Shown here one piece after another: positions 25,929-33,925 of a stretch of DNA of 45,195 bases. Numbering within the stretch: the stretch's first letter is position 1; each line of letters begins with the position of its first letter. Made by a program: the position numbers and the translations under genes. Below the pieces are notes generated by a model. It made no database searches, was not told the DNA's origin, and saw only the letters and a program-made list of their open reading frames with translations. Origin of the DNA: Streptomyces sp. ISL-94 (lineage in GTDB: Bacteria > Actinomycetota > Actinomycetes > Streptomycetales > Streptomycetaceae); contig NZ_JAGGOZ010000044.1 of assembly GCF_018614075.1 (NCBI RefSeq), positions 1 through 45,195 of the forward strand. Direction: 5' to 3'.

Positions 25929-26237
25929 ATGACAGACGGCGGATCGCATGTCGAAGACCCTGGGACCGCAGACGGGCCACGCCTCACCACGGTCACAACG
26001 GATCATGTCCGGGCCCTTCTCGACTCCTCCGGTGAGGAGCGGGTCCTCATCGTCATCCGGGGTCAGGTGGAAGTCGTGGACGTCGCCAAGCTGCAGGAGC
26101 CCGAGTACTCAGGCGCCCTGCACGTCGCCTCCTCGCGGGACCTGGACGCGATGGCGGCCCTCAGCCCGCCGCACAAAGCCCACCCTGACGTGCTGGCCTC
26201 GGTCCTGCAGGCCGCGGTGAACCAGCTCGGCGCCTGA
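25929..26237 (+). CDS. Hypothetical protein, 102 residues
   Basis: A soluble, acidic protein starting MTDGGSHVEDPGTADGPRLT. It has alternating strand and helix segments (ERVLIVIRGQVEVVDVAKLQ) but no motif I can name. AGGAGGACGCC precedes the start, which rules out the upstream in-frame ATG at 25905. It lies between divergent and convergent stress-type genes. Confidence 0.72.
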   Translation: MTDGGSHVEDPGTADGPRLTTVTTDHVRALLDSSGEERVLIVIRGQVEVVDVAKLQEPEYSGALHVASSRDLDAMAALSPPHKAHPDVLASVLQAAVNQLGA

Positions 26238-26271
26238 CACACCCCGGCTTTCTGCGAAGTCGCGGTGTCCG

Positions 26272-26697
26272 TCAGTGGCGGTTGAGCGGCCCCCATGCTC
26301 CTTGCTGCTGTTCGATCTCTTCTTCCGCTTCGGTGATGACTTCCCGGTCGACCCAGCCGATGGGCTGCACGTCCCGTACGAGGGGTTCGTTGTCGGGCCC
26401 CCGGCCGGCCTCCGTGCCGTGCAGCAGCCACGGCCGCACCCGTCGGTCTTTGACGTGGGGCAAGTGCGAGTAGTCGTAGAGGCGGCGCGCGGCCCACGTG
26501 CGGAGCGGCCGCTCACCCCACCAGTCTTCTATGTCCAGGGGGTTCGCGGACAGACCGGGCAGCTCGACACCGGTGAGTGCGTCCCGGCTCGACGGCTCGG
26601 GCAGGTCGGCCTCCGGACCCATCGACCAGCGTACGTACAGGCCGTGCCAACTGGCGAGCAGGTCCGCCAGCTCGTCCAACGACCCGATGATCGTCAT
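26272..26697 (-). CDS. DUF6098 family protein
   Basis: A 141-residue protein starting MTIIGSLDELADLLASWHGL, followed by YVRWSMGPEADLPEPSSRD, typical of DUF6098. Further conserved parts are PLDIEDWWGERPLRTWAARR and WLLHGTEAGRGPDNEPLV. Function unknown; the small charged fold is cytosolic. An ATG at 26724 would add 9 residues; the shorter start fits the family better and has GGAAAC upstream. A SigB-like motif lies 40-60 bp upstream. Confidence 0.8.
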   Translation of the reverse strand: MTIIGSLDELADLLASWHGLYVRWSMGPEADLPEPSSRDALTGVELPGLSANPLDIEDWWGERPLRTWAARRLYDYSHLPHVKDRRVRPWLLHGTEAGRGPDNEPLVRDVQPIGWVDREVITEAEEEIEQQQGAWGPLNRH

Positions 26698-26721
26698 CTG
26701 TTTCCAGGCGTGGGCCCCGTT

Positions 26722-26758
26722 CATGGTGGGCGGCTACCCGCCTTCCCGCGTGCCACGC
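26722..26758 (-). promoter_or_regulatory. SigB-like promoter, second copy of the repeat
   Basis: On the minus strand GCGT (26758-26755), 15 bases, GGGTAG (26739-26734), upstream of the DUF6098 gene. Bases 26722-26749 are the second copy of the 28-bp element at 18853. The match to the SigB consensus is imperfect at the last -10 base. Confidence 0.45.
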
Positions 26759-26838
26759 CTTCGCGGTGGCGCGAGAGGCGCCGCGCCCAGGTCGGGCGGC
26801 AGCGGGCAGCACCAGCCGGCCCCGGCACCACGGCCTTC

Positions 26839-27519
26839 TCAGCCAGGCCGGGGGAAACCGAGGCGTACGGGGCCCACACCGGGCGAGGTGTGGACGAGGG
26901 GGGATGCGGCCGGTTCGGGCAGCCCGGCCGCGGCCAACAGGGACTGCTCCAAGCGCCTGAGCGTTCCGCGGAAGAGGGGCCAGGGCTCGTGGGACGCCGG
27001 GATCCGCCAGAGCAAGCCGGCCGACGCCGCGTACACGTGGAAGCGGTTGGTCAGCCAGGAGTCCAGGCCGTGCGGCGCGTCGATGCGGTCGTCCGTGCGG
27101 ACCACCAGCTCATAACCGGGCCCCCGGCATCCCCGGCGGCCCGCGTAGTGGCAGGTGCGGCCCTGGCACTGCACGGTCAGACGTCCCAAGGAATACGGGA
27201 TTCCCAGCAGGCGCGCGGCCGGCATGGCCGGATGGGTGACGTCGAGGGAGAAGAACCACACGCCGCTCGGCCCGCCCTTGCGCCGCACATAGGTGCGCAG
27301 GTTGGTCTCGGGGAAGGTCGACCCGGGCAACGGCACTCCCAGGACCCGCGTGGAAGCCATGACGAAGGGGGTCAGGCTGACCCAGCCCTGCCCTTCGAAC
27401 ACGTCGACTTCCAAGGGGGGCGGGAGCAAGCGCTGCAGGACCGCCGGCGGATAGGGCCAGTGCACGAACGCCTGCCGCCTCCAGTGCACCGACACCAGGG
27501 GGACCCGCACTTCGTCCAT
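26839..27519 (-). CDS. YqjF-like DUF2071 protein
   Basis: A 226-residue protein. WRRQAFVHWPYPPAVLQRLLP and VFEGQGWVSLTPFVM near the N-terminus and ETNLRTYVRRKGGPSGVWFF in the centre are the DUF2071 signature; this family has an acetoacetate-decarboxylase-like fold with no proven activity. The C-terminus has WLTNRFHVYAA. It is a single gene on the minus strand, with a good start MDEVRVPLVSVHW. Confidence 0.85.
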   Translation of the reverse strand: MDEVRVPLVSVHWRRQAFVHWPYPPAVLQRLLPPPLEVDVFEGQGWVSLTPFVMASTRVLGVPLPGSTFPETNLRTYVRRKGGPSGVWFFSLDVTHPAMPAARLLGIPYSLGRLTVQCQGRTCHYAGRRGCRGPGYELVVRTDDRIDAPHGLDSWLTNRFHVYAASAGLLWRIPASHEPWPLFRGTLRRLEQSLLAAAGLPEPAASPLVHTSPGVGPVRLGFPRPG

Positions 27520-27689
27520 CGTGACCTCCCTGGAGGCGCCGGATCAGCCGCTGGTGGGTAGGAGGGGGGGCGCCCGTGTGCTGCACCTGCCCGTCGCACC
27601 GCGGAGGATGCCTTGGGCACGTCGAGGTCAACGGGAGGGAGGGGCTGCCTCGGCCTGCCTGACAAGGGCCGAGTAGCCGAGGACACCAG

Positions 27690-27838
27690 CGAGGAGTACC
27701 CCCTCCAGCTGACCACCGGCCGCACCCTCTACCACTTCCACACCCGGACGAAAACGGGGCGGGTCCCCCAGCTCGACGCGGCGGCCCCCGACGTGTGGGC
27801 CGAGCTGAGCCCGGCCGAGGCGGCCGCGCAGGACATCC
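27690..27838 (+). pseudogene. Molybdopterin oxidoreductase, C-terminal fragment
   Basis: EEYPLQLTTGRTLYHFHTRT, then KTGRVPQLDAAAPDVWAELS, is the molybdopterin-dinucleotide-binding domain of a formate/nitrate-reductase-like enzyme (molydop-binding domain). Only about 50 codons remain, without the catalytic part or a start. The family resemblance stops abruptly near 27838. Confidence 0.75.
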
Positions 27839-28027
27839 ATGGCCGCCGCCGGGAACTCCCTGTACTGGGAGATGCTCGCCCAAGCGGCCCAGGCGGCCCG
27901 CGACGACCGGCTGCTGGCCGTGTCGTCCGCCTGTCACCCGCAGACGCTGCGGCAGATGCGCTGGACGAACACCATGATCAAAGTCCTGTCGCCGCACATC
28001 CTCACCAGCCTGTCAAGTCGGCAGTAG
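27839..28027 (+). pseudogene. C-terminal fragment of a neighbouring gene
   Basis: About 60 codons in a different frame from the preceding remnant. GNSLYWEMLAQAAQAARDD and SACHPQTLRQMRWTNTMIK with LSPHILTSL resemble the tail of a helical protein often encoded next to molybdopterin oxidoreductases in Streptomyces (recalled, not checked). An ATG at 27839 leaves a nominal 62-residue ORF, but it is probably a deletion product. Confidence 0.5.
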
Positions 28028-28138
28028 GCGCCGCGAGCGAGCGGGTCATGGCCCAGCACGACGCGATGTTCGGCGGCCGGCGGTCAAGCGCGCACGGGGG
28101 CGCCGCATGAAATCCGCCATCCTGGTCAGACGCCCGGC

Positions 28139-29134
28139 GTGAAACTGAAGAACCGAGTCGTCGTCATCACGGGCGCCTCCAGCGGCATCGGCCGGGCCAC
28201 CGCCCTGGCCTGTGCGCGCCGCGGAGCCGACGTCGTCCTCGCCGCCCGCAGCGCGCTCGTACTCGAAGACGTCGCGGCACAGTGCCGGCGCCGCGGCGCC
28301 CGGGCCGTGGCCGTCCCGACCGACGTGACCGACGCCGGGTCCGTGAACGCCCTCGCCGCGGCGGCCACCGACCGCTTCGGCAGGATCGACGTCTGGGTGA
28401 ACACGGCCGGGGTGGGGATGCTGGGCCGGTTCGACGAGATGCCGCCCGCGGAGCTGCGCCGGCTCCTGGACGTCAACGTCGTCGGCGCCGTCCACGGGGC
28501 GCGTGCCGCCGTGCCCGTCATGGGCCGGCAGGGGGAGGGCATCGTCATCGACGTGGCCTCCATGCTCGGCGGCGTCGTCGAGGCCCCGTACCTCTCCGGC
28601 TATGCGATGTCCAAGGCCGCCCTGGTCACGTTCGGCGATGTACTGCGCCTGGAGCTGGCCCTCGGCGGGCCGCGCGGCGTCAGCGTGTGCACCGTGCTCC
28701 CCGTGGGGGTCGACACGCCCTTCTTCCGGCACGCGGCCAACCACACCGGCCGCGATGTCCGGGCCCTGCCCCCCGTAGCGACACCGGAGCGCGTGGCACG
28801 CGCCGTCACCGCCGTCATACGCCGCCCCCGCGCCCGCAGGCTCGTCGGACCCTACGCCCACACTCTGGCGGCGGCCCACGCACTGACCCCCGGACTCACC
28901 CGCCTCGCGCTCGGCCGGCGCACCGACCGCCGCTACCTGGGCCCCCGCGGCAGCGCACCGGCCACGCAGGGCATCCTGCACACACCGTCCGGACCCCACG
29001 CCGCCGTACGCGGCGGCCTCGGCAGCGGCTGGCGCACGGCCGCCCGCAGGACCGGGGCGGCAGCGGCGGCGGTCGTCTTGACGACCGCCGGGCGCGCCGC
29101 GCTGCGCACGGGTAAGCCGCACCGCCTTGGGTAG
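28139..29134 (+). CDS. Short-chain dehydrogenase with C-terminal extension
   Basis: A 331-residue SDR. VITGASSGIGRATALACARR, VNTAGVG, DVASMLGG and YAMSKAAL are the conserved elements. About 80 residues beyond the normal SDR end are Arg/Ala-rich, with a hydrophobic run near residue 305-320 that might anchor the protein. The GTG at 28139 has no good ribosome site. It starts an apparent three-gene set with SRPBCC and FAD proteins, with a 68-bp gap. Confidence 0.82.
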   Translation: MKLKNRVVVITGASSGIGRATALACARRGADVVLAARSALVLEDVAAQCRRRGARAVAVPTDVTDAGSVNALAAAATDRFGRIDVWVNTAGVGMLGRFDEMPPAELRRLLDVNVVGAVHGARAAVPVMGRQGEGIVIDVASMLGGVVEAPYLSGYAMSKAALVTFGDVLRLELALGGPRGVSVCTVLPVGVDTPFFRHAANHTGRDVRALPPVATPERVARAVTAVIRRPRARRLVGPYAHTLAAAHALTPGLTRLALGRRTDRRYLGPRGSAPATQGILHTPSGPHAAVRGGLGSGWRTAARRTGAAAAAVVLTTAGRAALRTGKPHRLG

Positions 29135-29202
29135 GCGCCGGCCATCGACGGCGGCAACCCGGCCGCACCGACACAGCCGTACACAGCCTCACGGAGGACC
29201 AC

Positions 29203-29658
29203 ATGGCAGTGATGCACCGGCTCGTCCACCGGCCGCCGTCCGACGTATGGGACGTCCTGAGCGACGGTGACCGGTATGCCGCCTGGGTCGTCGGCACGCA
29301 CGACTCCTGGGAGAAGGACCCACAGTGGCCCCGCGAGGGCGCCGCCTTGGGCTACCGGCTGAAGCTCGGCCCCTGGTCGTACGAGGGCACCACCGTCGTG
29401 CGCATCTGCGAGCCGCAGCGCCGCCTGGAGCTGGAGGCGATGGCGGGCAAGGCCGGCAGCGCCCGGATCGCCATCGAGCTGCGCCCGTGGGGCAAGGACA
29501 CGCTGGTCGTCATCGACGAACACCCCCTGCGGGGCCGGAACGGCTCCGTGCACTCCGCGGCCATCGACGCCTTCGTCCACCTCCGCCACAGAGGTGTGCT
29601 CAGACGCCTCGCCCGAGTGGCCGAAAGCGAAGGACGCGGGTCCCGTGTCGACGCCTGA
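29203..29658 (+). CDS. SRPBCC-fold (polyketide cyclase/START-like) protein
   Basis: A 151-residue helix-grip protein. HRLVHRPPSDVWDVLSDGDR and YAAWVVGTHDSWEKDP are the N-terminal part, and the C-terminal helix has RGVLRRLARVAESEGRG. CACGGAGGACC precedes the ATG. Its 3' end overlaps the start of the flavoprotein gene by 14 bp, so the two are co-expressed. It probably binds a hydrophobic ligand; no catalytic residue is evident. Confidence 0.82.
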   Translation: MAVMHRLVHRPPSDVWDVLSDGDRYAAWVVGTHDSWEKDPQWPREGAALGYRLKLGPWSYEGTTVVRICEPQRRLELEAMAGKAGSARIAIELRPWGKDTLVVIDEHPLRGRNGSVHSAAIDAFVHLRHRGVLRRLARVAESEGRGSRVDA

Positions 29659-31249
29659 CGCCGTGATCATCGGCTCGGGCCCGAACGGGCTGGTGGCCGC
29701 CAACGTACTGGCGGACGCGGGCTGGCGCGTCGTCGTCCTGGAAGCGCGGCCCGAGCCCGGCGGGGCCGTGCGCAGCGACCGCGGAGTCGACCCGGGTTAC
29801 GTGCACGACGTGTTCAGCGCCTTCTACCCGCTGGCAGCCGCCTCGCCCGTCATCCGCGCCCTGCACCTCGAGGAGGAGGGACTGCGCTGGAGCCGGGCTC
29901 CCGCCGTCGTCGCCCATCCCCTCGAGGACGGGCGCTGTGCGGTCCTGTGCGACGACGTACGCGACACGGCCGCCTCGCTCGACGCCTTCGCGCCGGGCGA
30001 CGGGGCCGCGTGGGAGCGCCTCCACACCCTCTGGCGGCGCCTCGGCGACGACCTGCTCGGCTGTCTGTTCACGCCCTTCCCGCCCGTCCGGGCCGGCCTG
30101 CGCCTCGGGGTACGGCTGGGGCCGGCAGAGGGCCTGCGGGTGGCGCGTTCGATGCTGCTGCCCGCCCGCAGGCTCGGCGAGGAGGAATTCTCCGGCGTAG
30201 GGGGGCAGCTCCTCATCGCCGGCAACGCGCTCCACGCGGACCTCGGCCCGGATTCGGCGCTCGGCGGCGGCTTCGGATGGCTGATGTGCATGCTGGGGCA
30301 GACGTACGGCTTCCCCGTGCCCGTCGGTGGCGCCCAGGCGCTCACCACGGCGCTCGTCCGCCGGTTCCAAGCGCGCGGCGGCACCGTCCGCTGCGGCAGT
30401 GCCGTCACCCAGGTCGTGGTCCGGGGCGGAAGGGCCGTGGCGGTCCGCACCGAGGACGGCGGGGAGGTCCCCGCCGGGCGGGCCGTGCTCGCCGACGTAC
30501 CGGCTCCGCTGCTGTACGAGCGCCTCGTCGGGGAGGAGCACCTGCCCGAGCGGTTGCGCTCCGACCTGCGGCGCTTCCACTGGGACTTCAGTACGGTGAA
30601 GGTGGACTGGGCCCTGTCCCGGCCGATCCCCTGGCGGGCCGAGGGCGCGCGGCTCGCCGGAACGGTGCACCTCGCCGAGGGAATGGACGAGCTGACCTGC
30701 TTCGCGGCCGACATCGCGATGAAACGCGTACCGCGGGTGCCCTTCCTCGTACTCGGCCAGATGACCACGGCGGACCCCAGCCGCTCACCGACCGGCACCG
30801 AATCCGCGTGGGCCTACACGCACGTTCCGCAGACGATCTCCGGCGACGCGGCCGGGGGCGGCGCCGACGCCATCACGGGGCGTTGGGACGAACGCGAGAA
30901 GGACGCGATGGCCGCCCGCGTGGAGGCGCAGGTCGAGCGCTACGCGCCCGGTTTCCGCGCGGCGATCCGGTCCCGTCGCGTCCTCGCGCCGCCCGATCTC
31001 GAGCGGCTGAACCCCGCCCTTGTCGGTGGCGCGGTGAACCAGGGCACCACCAACCTCCACCAGCAGCTCCTCTTCCGGCCCGTCCCGGGCACCGGCCGGC
31101 CCGGCACACCGATCCGCGGTCTCTACCTCGCCTCGGCGACCGCCCACCCGGGCGGCGGCGTCCACGGCGCACCGGGCGCCAACGCGGCCCGTACGGTCCT
31201 GCGTTCGTCACCGGGCCTGGGCCGCCTGCGCCGACGCGGGCGCAGCTGA
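29645..31249 (+). CDS. FAD-dependent oxidoreductase, phytoene-desaturase-like
   Basis: A 534-residue flavoprotein. VIIGSGPNGLVAANVLADAG is the dinucleotide motif, LEARPEPGGAVRSD follows, and HPGGGVHGAPGANAARTVL is the C-terminal FAD motif of the CrtI/PDSH-like family. The GTG at 29645 lies within the end of the SRPBCC gene and GAAGGA precedes it. The substrate may be a polyene or lipid, but no carotenoid genes are nearby. An association with the coupled SRPBCC protein and the upstream SDR is inference. Confidence 0.9.
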   Translation: MSTPDAVIIGSGPNGLVAANVLADAGWRVVVLEARPEPGGAVRSDRGVDPGYVHDVFSAFYPLAAASPVIRALHLEEEGLRWSRAPAVVAHPLEDGRCAVLCDDVRDTAASLDAFAPGDGAAWERLHTLWRRLGDDLLGCLFTPFPPVRAGLRLGVRLGPAEGLRVARSMLLPARRLGEEEFSGVGGQLLIAGNALHADLGPDSALGGGFGWLMCMLGQTYGFPVPVGGAQALTTALVRRFQARGGTVRCGSAVTQVVVRGGRAVAVRTEDGGEVPAGRAVLADVPAPLLYERLVGEEHLPERLRSDLRRFHWDFSTVKVDWALSRPIPWRAEGARLAGTVHLAEGMDELTCFAADIAMKRVPRVPFLVLGQMTTADPSRSPTGTESAWAYTHVPQTISGDAAGGGADAITGRWDEREKDAMAARVEAQVERYAPGFRAAIRSRRVLAPPDLERLNPALVGGAVNQGTTNLHQQLLFRPVPGTGRPGTPIRGLYLASATAHPGGGVHGAPGANAARTVLRSSPGLGRLRRRGRS

Positions 31250-31385
31250 AGGCGGGTGTTCCCCCTTGGCTTGGTGCCGCCGTTCACCCTTGCGACGTCT
31301 GACCAGGACCCGCTGCTCGAGCGGTCCCGTGGCACGGGGCGGAGGCGTGCGTGATGACGGCCAACGGGACAGATGACCCCGGGCA

Positions 31386-31529
31386 GTGGTGGTCGACGAC
31401 CAGCTCTGGACGCCACGTGTGTGGGAGGACGTCCGCGCGCACTACAACTGGGGCCCGCCGGTGCCGCCGTCCTTCATCCACCCCGGGGACCTCGCCGCGC
31501 TGATGGCCGACGCGCACGACGCAAGCTGA
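31386..31529 (+). pseudogene. Possible C-terminal gene fragment
   Basis: A 47-codon frame with VDDQLWTPRVWEDVRAHYNW and GPPVPPSFIHPGDLAALMAD. The composition looks protein-like, but only a GTG inside the frame is available as start. An ATG at 31354 with GGAGG upstream is in another frame, so a one-base frameshift near 31386 could have broken a small gene. No family is recognised. Confidence 0.35.
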
Positions 31530-31584
31530 CCGGAGGGCGAGACAGCCCTGCGAACCGACAAGGACACGGGCACGGGCACGGGCC

Positions 31585-31680
31585 AACAGTGCGGACAACT
31601 GGCTTCACCTCGCGCTCGGCGCCGGCATGATCGCCCTGGGCATCGCGCTGGGCCGGGGTACGCCGTCCATCCGGCGATAA
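31585..31680 (+). pseudogene. DUF4383 protein, C-terminal fragment
   Basis: NSADNWLHLALGAGMIALGI followed by ALGRGTPSIRR and a stop. This matches the last transmembrane segment of DUF4383 membrane proteins (NxADNxLHLxLGxGM). The other three helices are absent upstream, where only a short GGCACG-rich repeat is found. Confidence 0.65.
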
Positions 31681-31684
31681 CGGG

Positions 31685-31852
31685 TCAGGACTCCATGCCC
31701 CGGCCGGCCAGCGCGTCGGGCACCCGGTCCACCATGCCGACGCCCGGCGCGAGCGGCTTGTTGGCCGGCGGCCGGTCCGGAGCGGCAGGGTGCGGCCGGG
31801 TCGGCGCCGTTTTCTTCGCCTGGCGCACTTTGTCGCCGAGAGAGGCGAGCAT
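31685..31852 (-). CDS. Possible small protein, unknown
   Basis: A 55-residue frame starting MLASLGDKVRQAKKTAPTRP, basic and proline-rich, ending in VDRVPDALAGRGMES. No good ribosome site; an upstream in-frame ATG at 31891 exists. It is listed only because the composition and codon use are acceptable. Confidence 0.25.
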   Translation of the reverse strand: MLASLGDKVRQAKKTAPTRPHPAAPDRPPANKPLAPGVGMVDRVPDALAGRGMES

Positions 31853-31920
31853 CCCAGTGACGGCCGATCCGGGAGGGAATGTCCGTGGCATCAGGGGGTA
31901 GGCGCATAGGCCGGCTCCAT

Positions 31921-31940
31921 CAGGCAGGCAGGCAGGCAGG
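31921..31940. repeat. CAGG x5 tetranucleotide repeat
   Basis: Five perfect CAGG units in a non-coding stretch, about 105 bp upstream of the gene at 32048. Prone to slippage. Confidence 0.85.
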
Positions 31941-32047
31941 GACCAGGTTCGTTCGGTTTGCGTCTCCCGTCGGCAGACGGTTCGCCCCCTTCACCCTCGC
32001 GAAGGACAGGCCCCAGGGCCGAACGATCGAGGGAAAGGACATGGGAC

Positions 32048-32362
32048 ATGGGTTGGGCAACGTGGACGACTGCTGCAGTTCCCGTCGGACCGGACGGCGT
32101 ACGCACCGAGGAGGCCGGGGTCCTCACGGGCGAAGTCGACGTACAGACGAACTGGAGATCCGGCCAGGTGAGGATCAGCGTCCGGCCCACCGGCGCAGCG
32201 CAGTGGCTGACCCTTGGGGGGGCTTCCGCGTTCTGCCCGACCGGCTACCGCAGCCGTCTGCTGCACGAGGCGACCGTCAGAGCCCTCCGCGCTGACGCGG
32301 CTGACGCGGCTGACGCGGCTGACCCGGGGGAAACGCCACTGCCCACGCGGGCAGCCGCCTGA
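32048..32362 (+). CDS. Hypothetical protein, 104 residues
   Basis: Starts MGWATWTTAAVPVGPDGVRT and contains VDVQTNWRSGQVRISVRPTG and WLTLGGASAFCPTGYRSRLLHE, which look like a real beta-rich domain. The C-terminus has the low-complexity ADAADAADAADP encoded by a 9-bp repeat. AAGGA lies upstream of the start. Function unknown. Confidence 0.6.
   Translation: MGWATWTTAAVPVGPDGVRTEEAGVLTGEVDVQTNWRSGQVRISVRPTGAAQWLTLGGASAFCPTGYRSRLLHEATVRALRADAADAADAADPGETPLPTRAAA
32291..32326. repeat. 9-bp in-frame tandem repeat
   Basis: GCTGACGCG three times, then GCTGACCCG. It adds Ala-Asp-Ala units to the C-terminus of the hypothetical protein without breaking the frame. Confidence 0.9.
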
Positions 32363-32376
32363 ACGGCGTCCGCTGT

Positions 32377-33201
32377 TCACCTCCCGGGGCGCGAAGGTCC
32401 CGTCAGGAACTCCGCTATGCGCTCTCCCCAGGTCCCCACTTCGGCGCGCGTCCGTGCCACGCGCAGCTGCGCGTCAGGCAGGCAGCCGGCGAGGATGTCC
32501 GCCGTCGCCCGCGGGTGGCCCGGGTCATCCGCCCAGGCCAGGATCAAGGCCGGGTGGCGCAGCCCGGCGATGGCGGCCGGCTCCGGCAGATCGGCCAGCG
32601 CGAGGCCGCGCAGTACGGAGGGCAGGACCCGCTCCTCCGGTGTCGGCGGGAGCTCGGGCACGTCCGCTACGACCGCGGGGCGGGGCCGGCTGTTCTTGGC
32701 GGCCTGCCAGGCCTCCACCCCCTCCCGTTCGACGGTGTCGGCGGCCGACCGGTTGGCCCGCGCGTAGGCCTCGCGGGTCGCCCACGCCGTGGGCGGGATG
32801 AGCAGGATCAGCCGGGAGAACCGGTCGGGTGCGCGGACGGCGGCGTGCAGGAGGGTGCCGCAGCCCATGGAGGCGCCGATGCCGTCGACGGGCTCCGCGG
32901 CCCCCAGATGGCCGAGCAGGGCCAGCAGGTCGTCGGCGAGGGACGCGTAGGTGTAGTCGGTGGCGACGGGCTCGCCGGTGGACCGGCCGTGGGCGCGAGC
33001 GTCGTAGCGGACCAGGCGCCGCCCGGCGTCCAGCACGGGCGTCCAGACGAAGAGGCCCATCCGGTCCTCGTTGGCCTGGCTCGCGAACCCGCCGTGGGCG
33101 TACACGGCGAGCGGCCCGTGACCGGCGTCGTCGTACACGAGCTCGGCTCCACGGTGGCGGAAGCGGCCTTCCGTGACGTGATGTACTCCCATGGTGCTCA
33201 T
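32377..33201 (-). CDS. Alpha/beta hydrolase fold protein
   Basis: A 274-residue alpha/beta hydrolase. AVYAHGGFASQANEDRMG is the oxyanion region, VRYDARAHGRSTGEP follows, and IGASMGCGTLLHAA has the nucleophile Ser111. ILAWADDPGHPRATADIL would hold the acid. The canonical catalytic histidine expected near TRAEVGTWGERIAEFL is not seen, so activity may be lost or non-canonical. The start lies 4 bp after the stop of the upstream gene, forming an operon. Confidence 0.85.
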   Translation of the reverse strand: MSTMGVHHVTEGRFRHRGAELVYDDAGHGPLAVYAHGGFASQANEDRMGLFVWTPVLDAGRRLVRYDARAHGRSTGEPVATDYTYASLADDLLALLGHLGAAEPVDGIGASMGCGTLLHAAVRAPDRFSRLILLIPPTAWATREAYARANRSAADTVEREGVEAWQAAKNSRPRPAVVADVPELPPTPEERVLPSVLRGLALADLPEPAAIAGLRHPALILAWADDPGHPRATADILAGCLPDAQLRVARTRAEVGTWGERIAEFLTGPSRPGR

Positions 33202-33205
33202 CGCC

Positions 33206-33826
33206 TCACGCCGTTCCCGGACCTGCGCGTTCGACGGTGGAGAGGACCCGTACCAGTGCCGGCGTCGTGGGGGCCGATCCGAACCCGAAGCGCACCGGCG
33301 GGACGACCGGAGCGAGAGGGCCGAGGTCGGTTCCGTCGAAGGATGCGTCGGCGGCGATGATCGGCCACAGGTCGCCGACCGCGTACCACTGGCGCCATCC
33401 GGGGCGCGAGCTGCCCCGGGTCCGTACGCCGGCCATCAGGCGGGCAGGGACGTCGGTCACGGCCGCCCACAGCGGCCGTCGGGCGAGCTGTCGCGGGACG
33501 GACCGCAGCGCGAGGCCGAGGGCCCCGCGACAGCCGACCGTGAAGCACAGGGCAAGGGGCCCCGCCGCGACGTCCCACACCCTGTCGCGCCTGCGCACGC
33601 TCACCGGGCCCGTCCGGACCTCGTCGAAGTGATAGATGCCCGCGATGTACTGCGCGGTCCGGGAGGTGGGTGCCAGCAGCACGCGCCAACCGTCAGCGCG
33701 TTCCAGCATCACGTCACTGAACGGCCCGAAGGGCGAGTGGGGCCAGTGACCGACGACCACGCGCGTGCCGGACCCCGTCCCGGCGGCCGCGATCCAGCCA
33801 TCGAAGCTCAGCCGTTCACATGCCAC
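33206..33826 (-). CDS. Conserved hypothetical protein
   Basis: About 206 residues. CERLSFDGWIAAAGTGSGTR and VVVGHWPHSPFGPFSDVMLE, then WRVLLAPTSRTAQYIAGIYH, form the conserved N-terminal part; PPVRFGFGSAPTTPALVRV lies near the C-terminus. The fold and function are unknown. The GTG at 33826 has GAGTGGA upstream; an in-frame ATG at 33877 is less likely because it would add unconserved residues. It is co-transcribed with the hydrolase. Confidence 0.75.
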   Translation of the reverse strand: MACERLSFDGWIAAAGTGSGTRVVVGHWPHSPFGPFSDVMLERADGWRVLLAPTSRTAQYIAGIYHFDEVRTGPVSVRRRDRVWDVAAGPLALCFTVGCRGALGLALRSVPRQLARRPLWAAVTDVPARLMAGVRTRGSSRPGWRQWYAVGDLWPIIAADASFDGTDLGPLAPVVPPVRFGFGSAPTTPALVRVLSTVERAGPGTA

Positions 33827-33925
33827 TCCACTCGGGTACCCCTTGCCGGGGCGGCGTATGCAGGGGGCGGCGGCCAAGGCTTCAGGACCCGACGCGGACG
33901 AGAGCCCGGACCAGACGGTCCGCGA

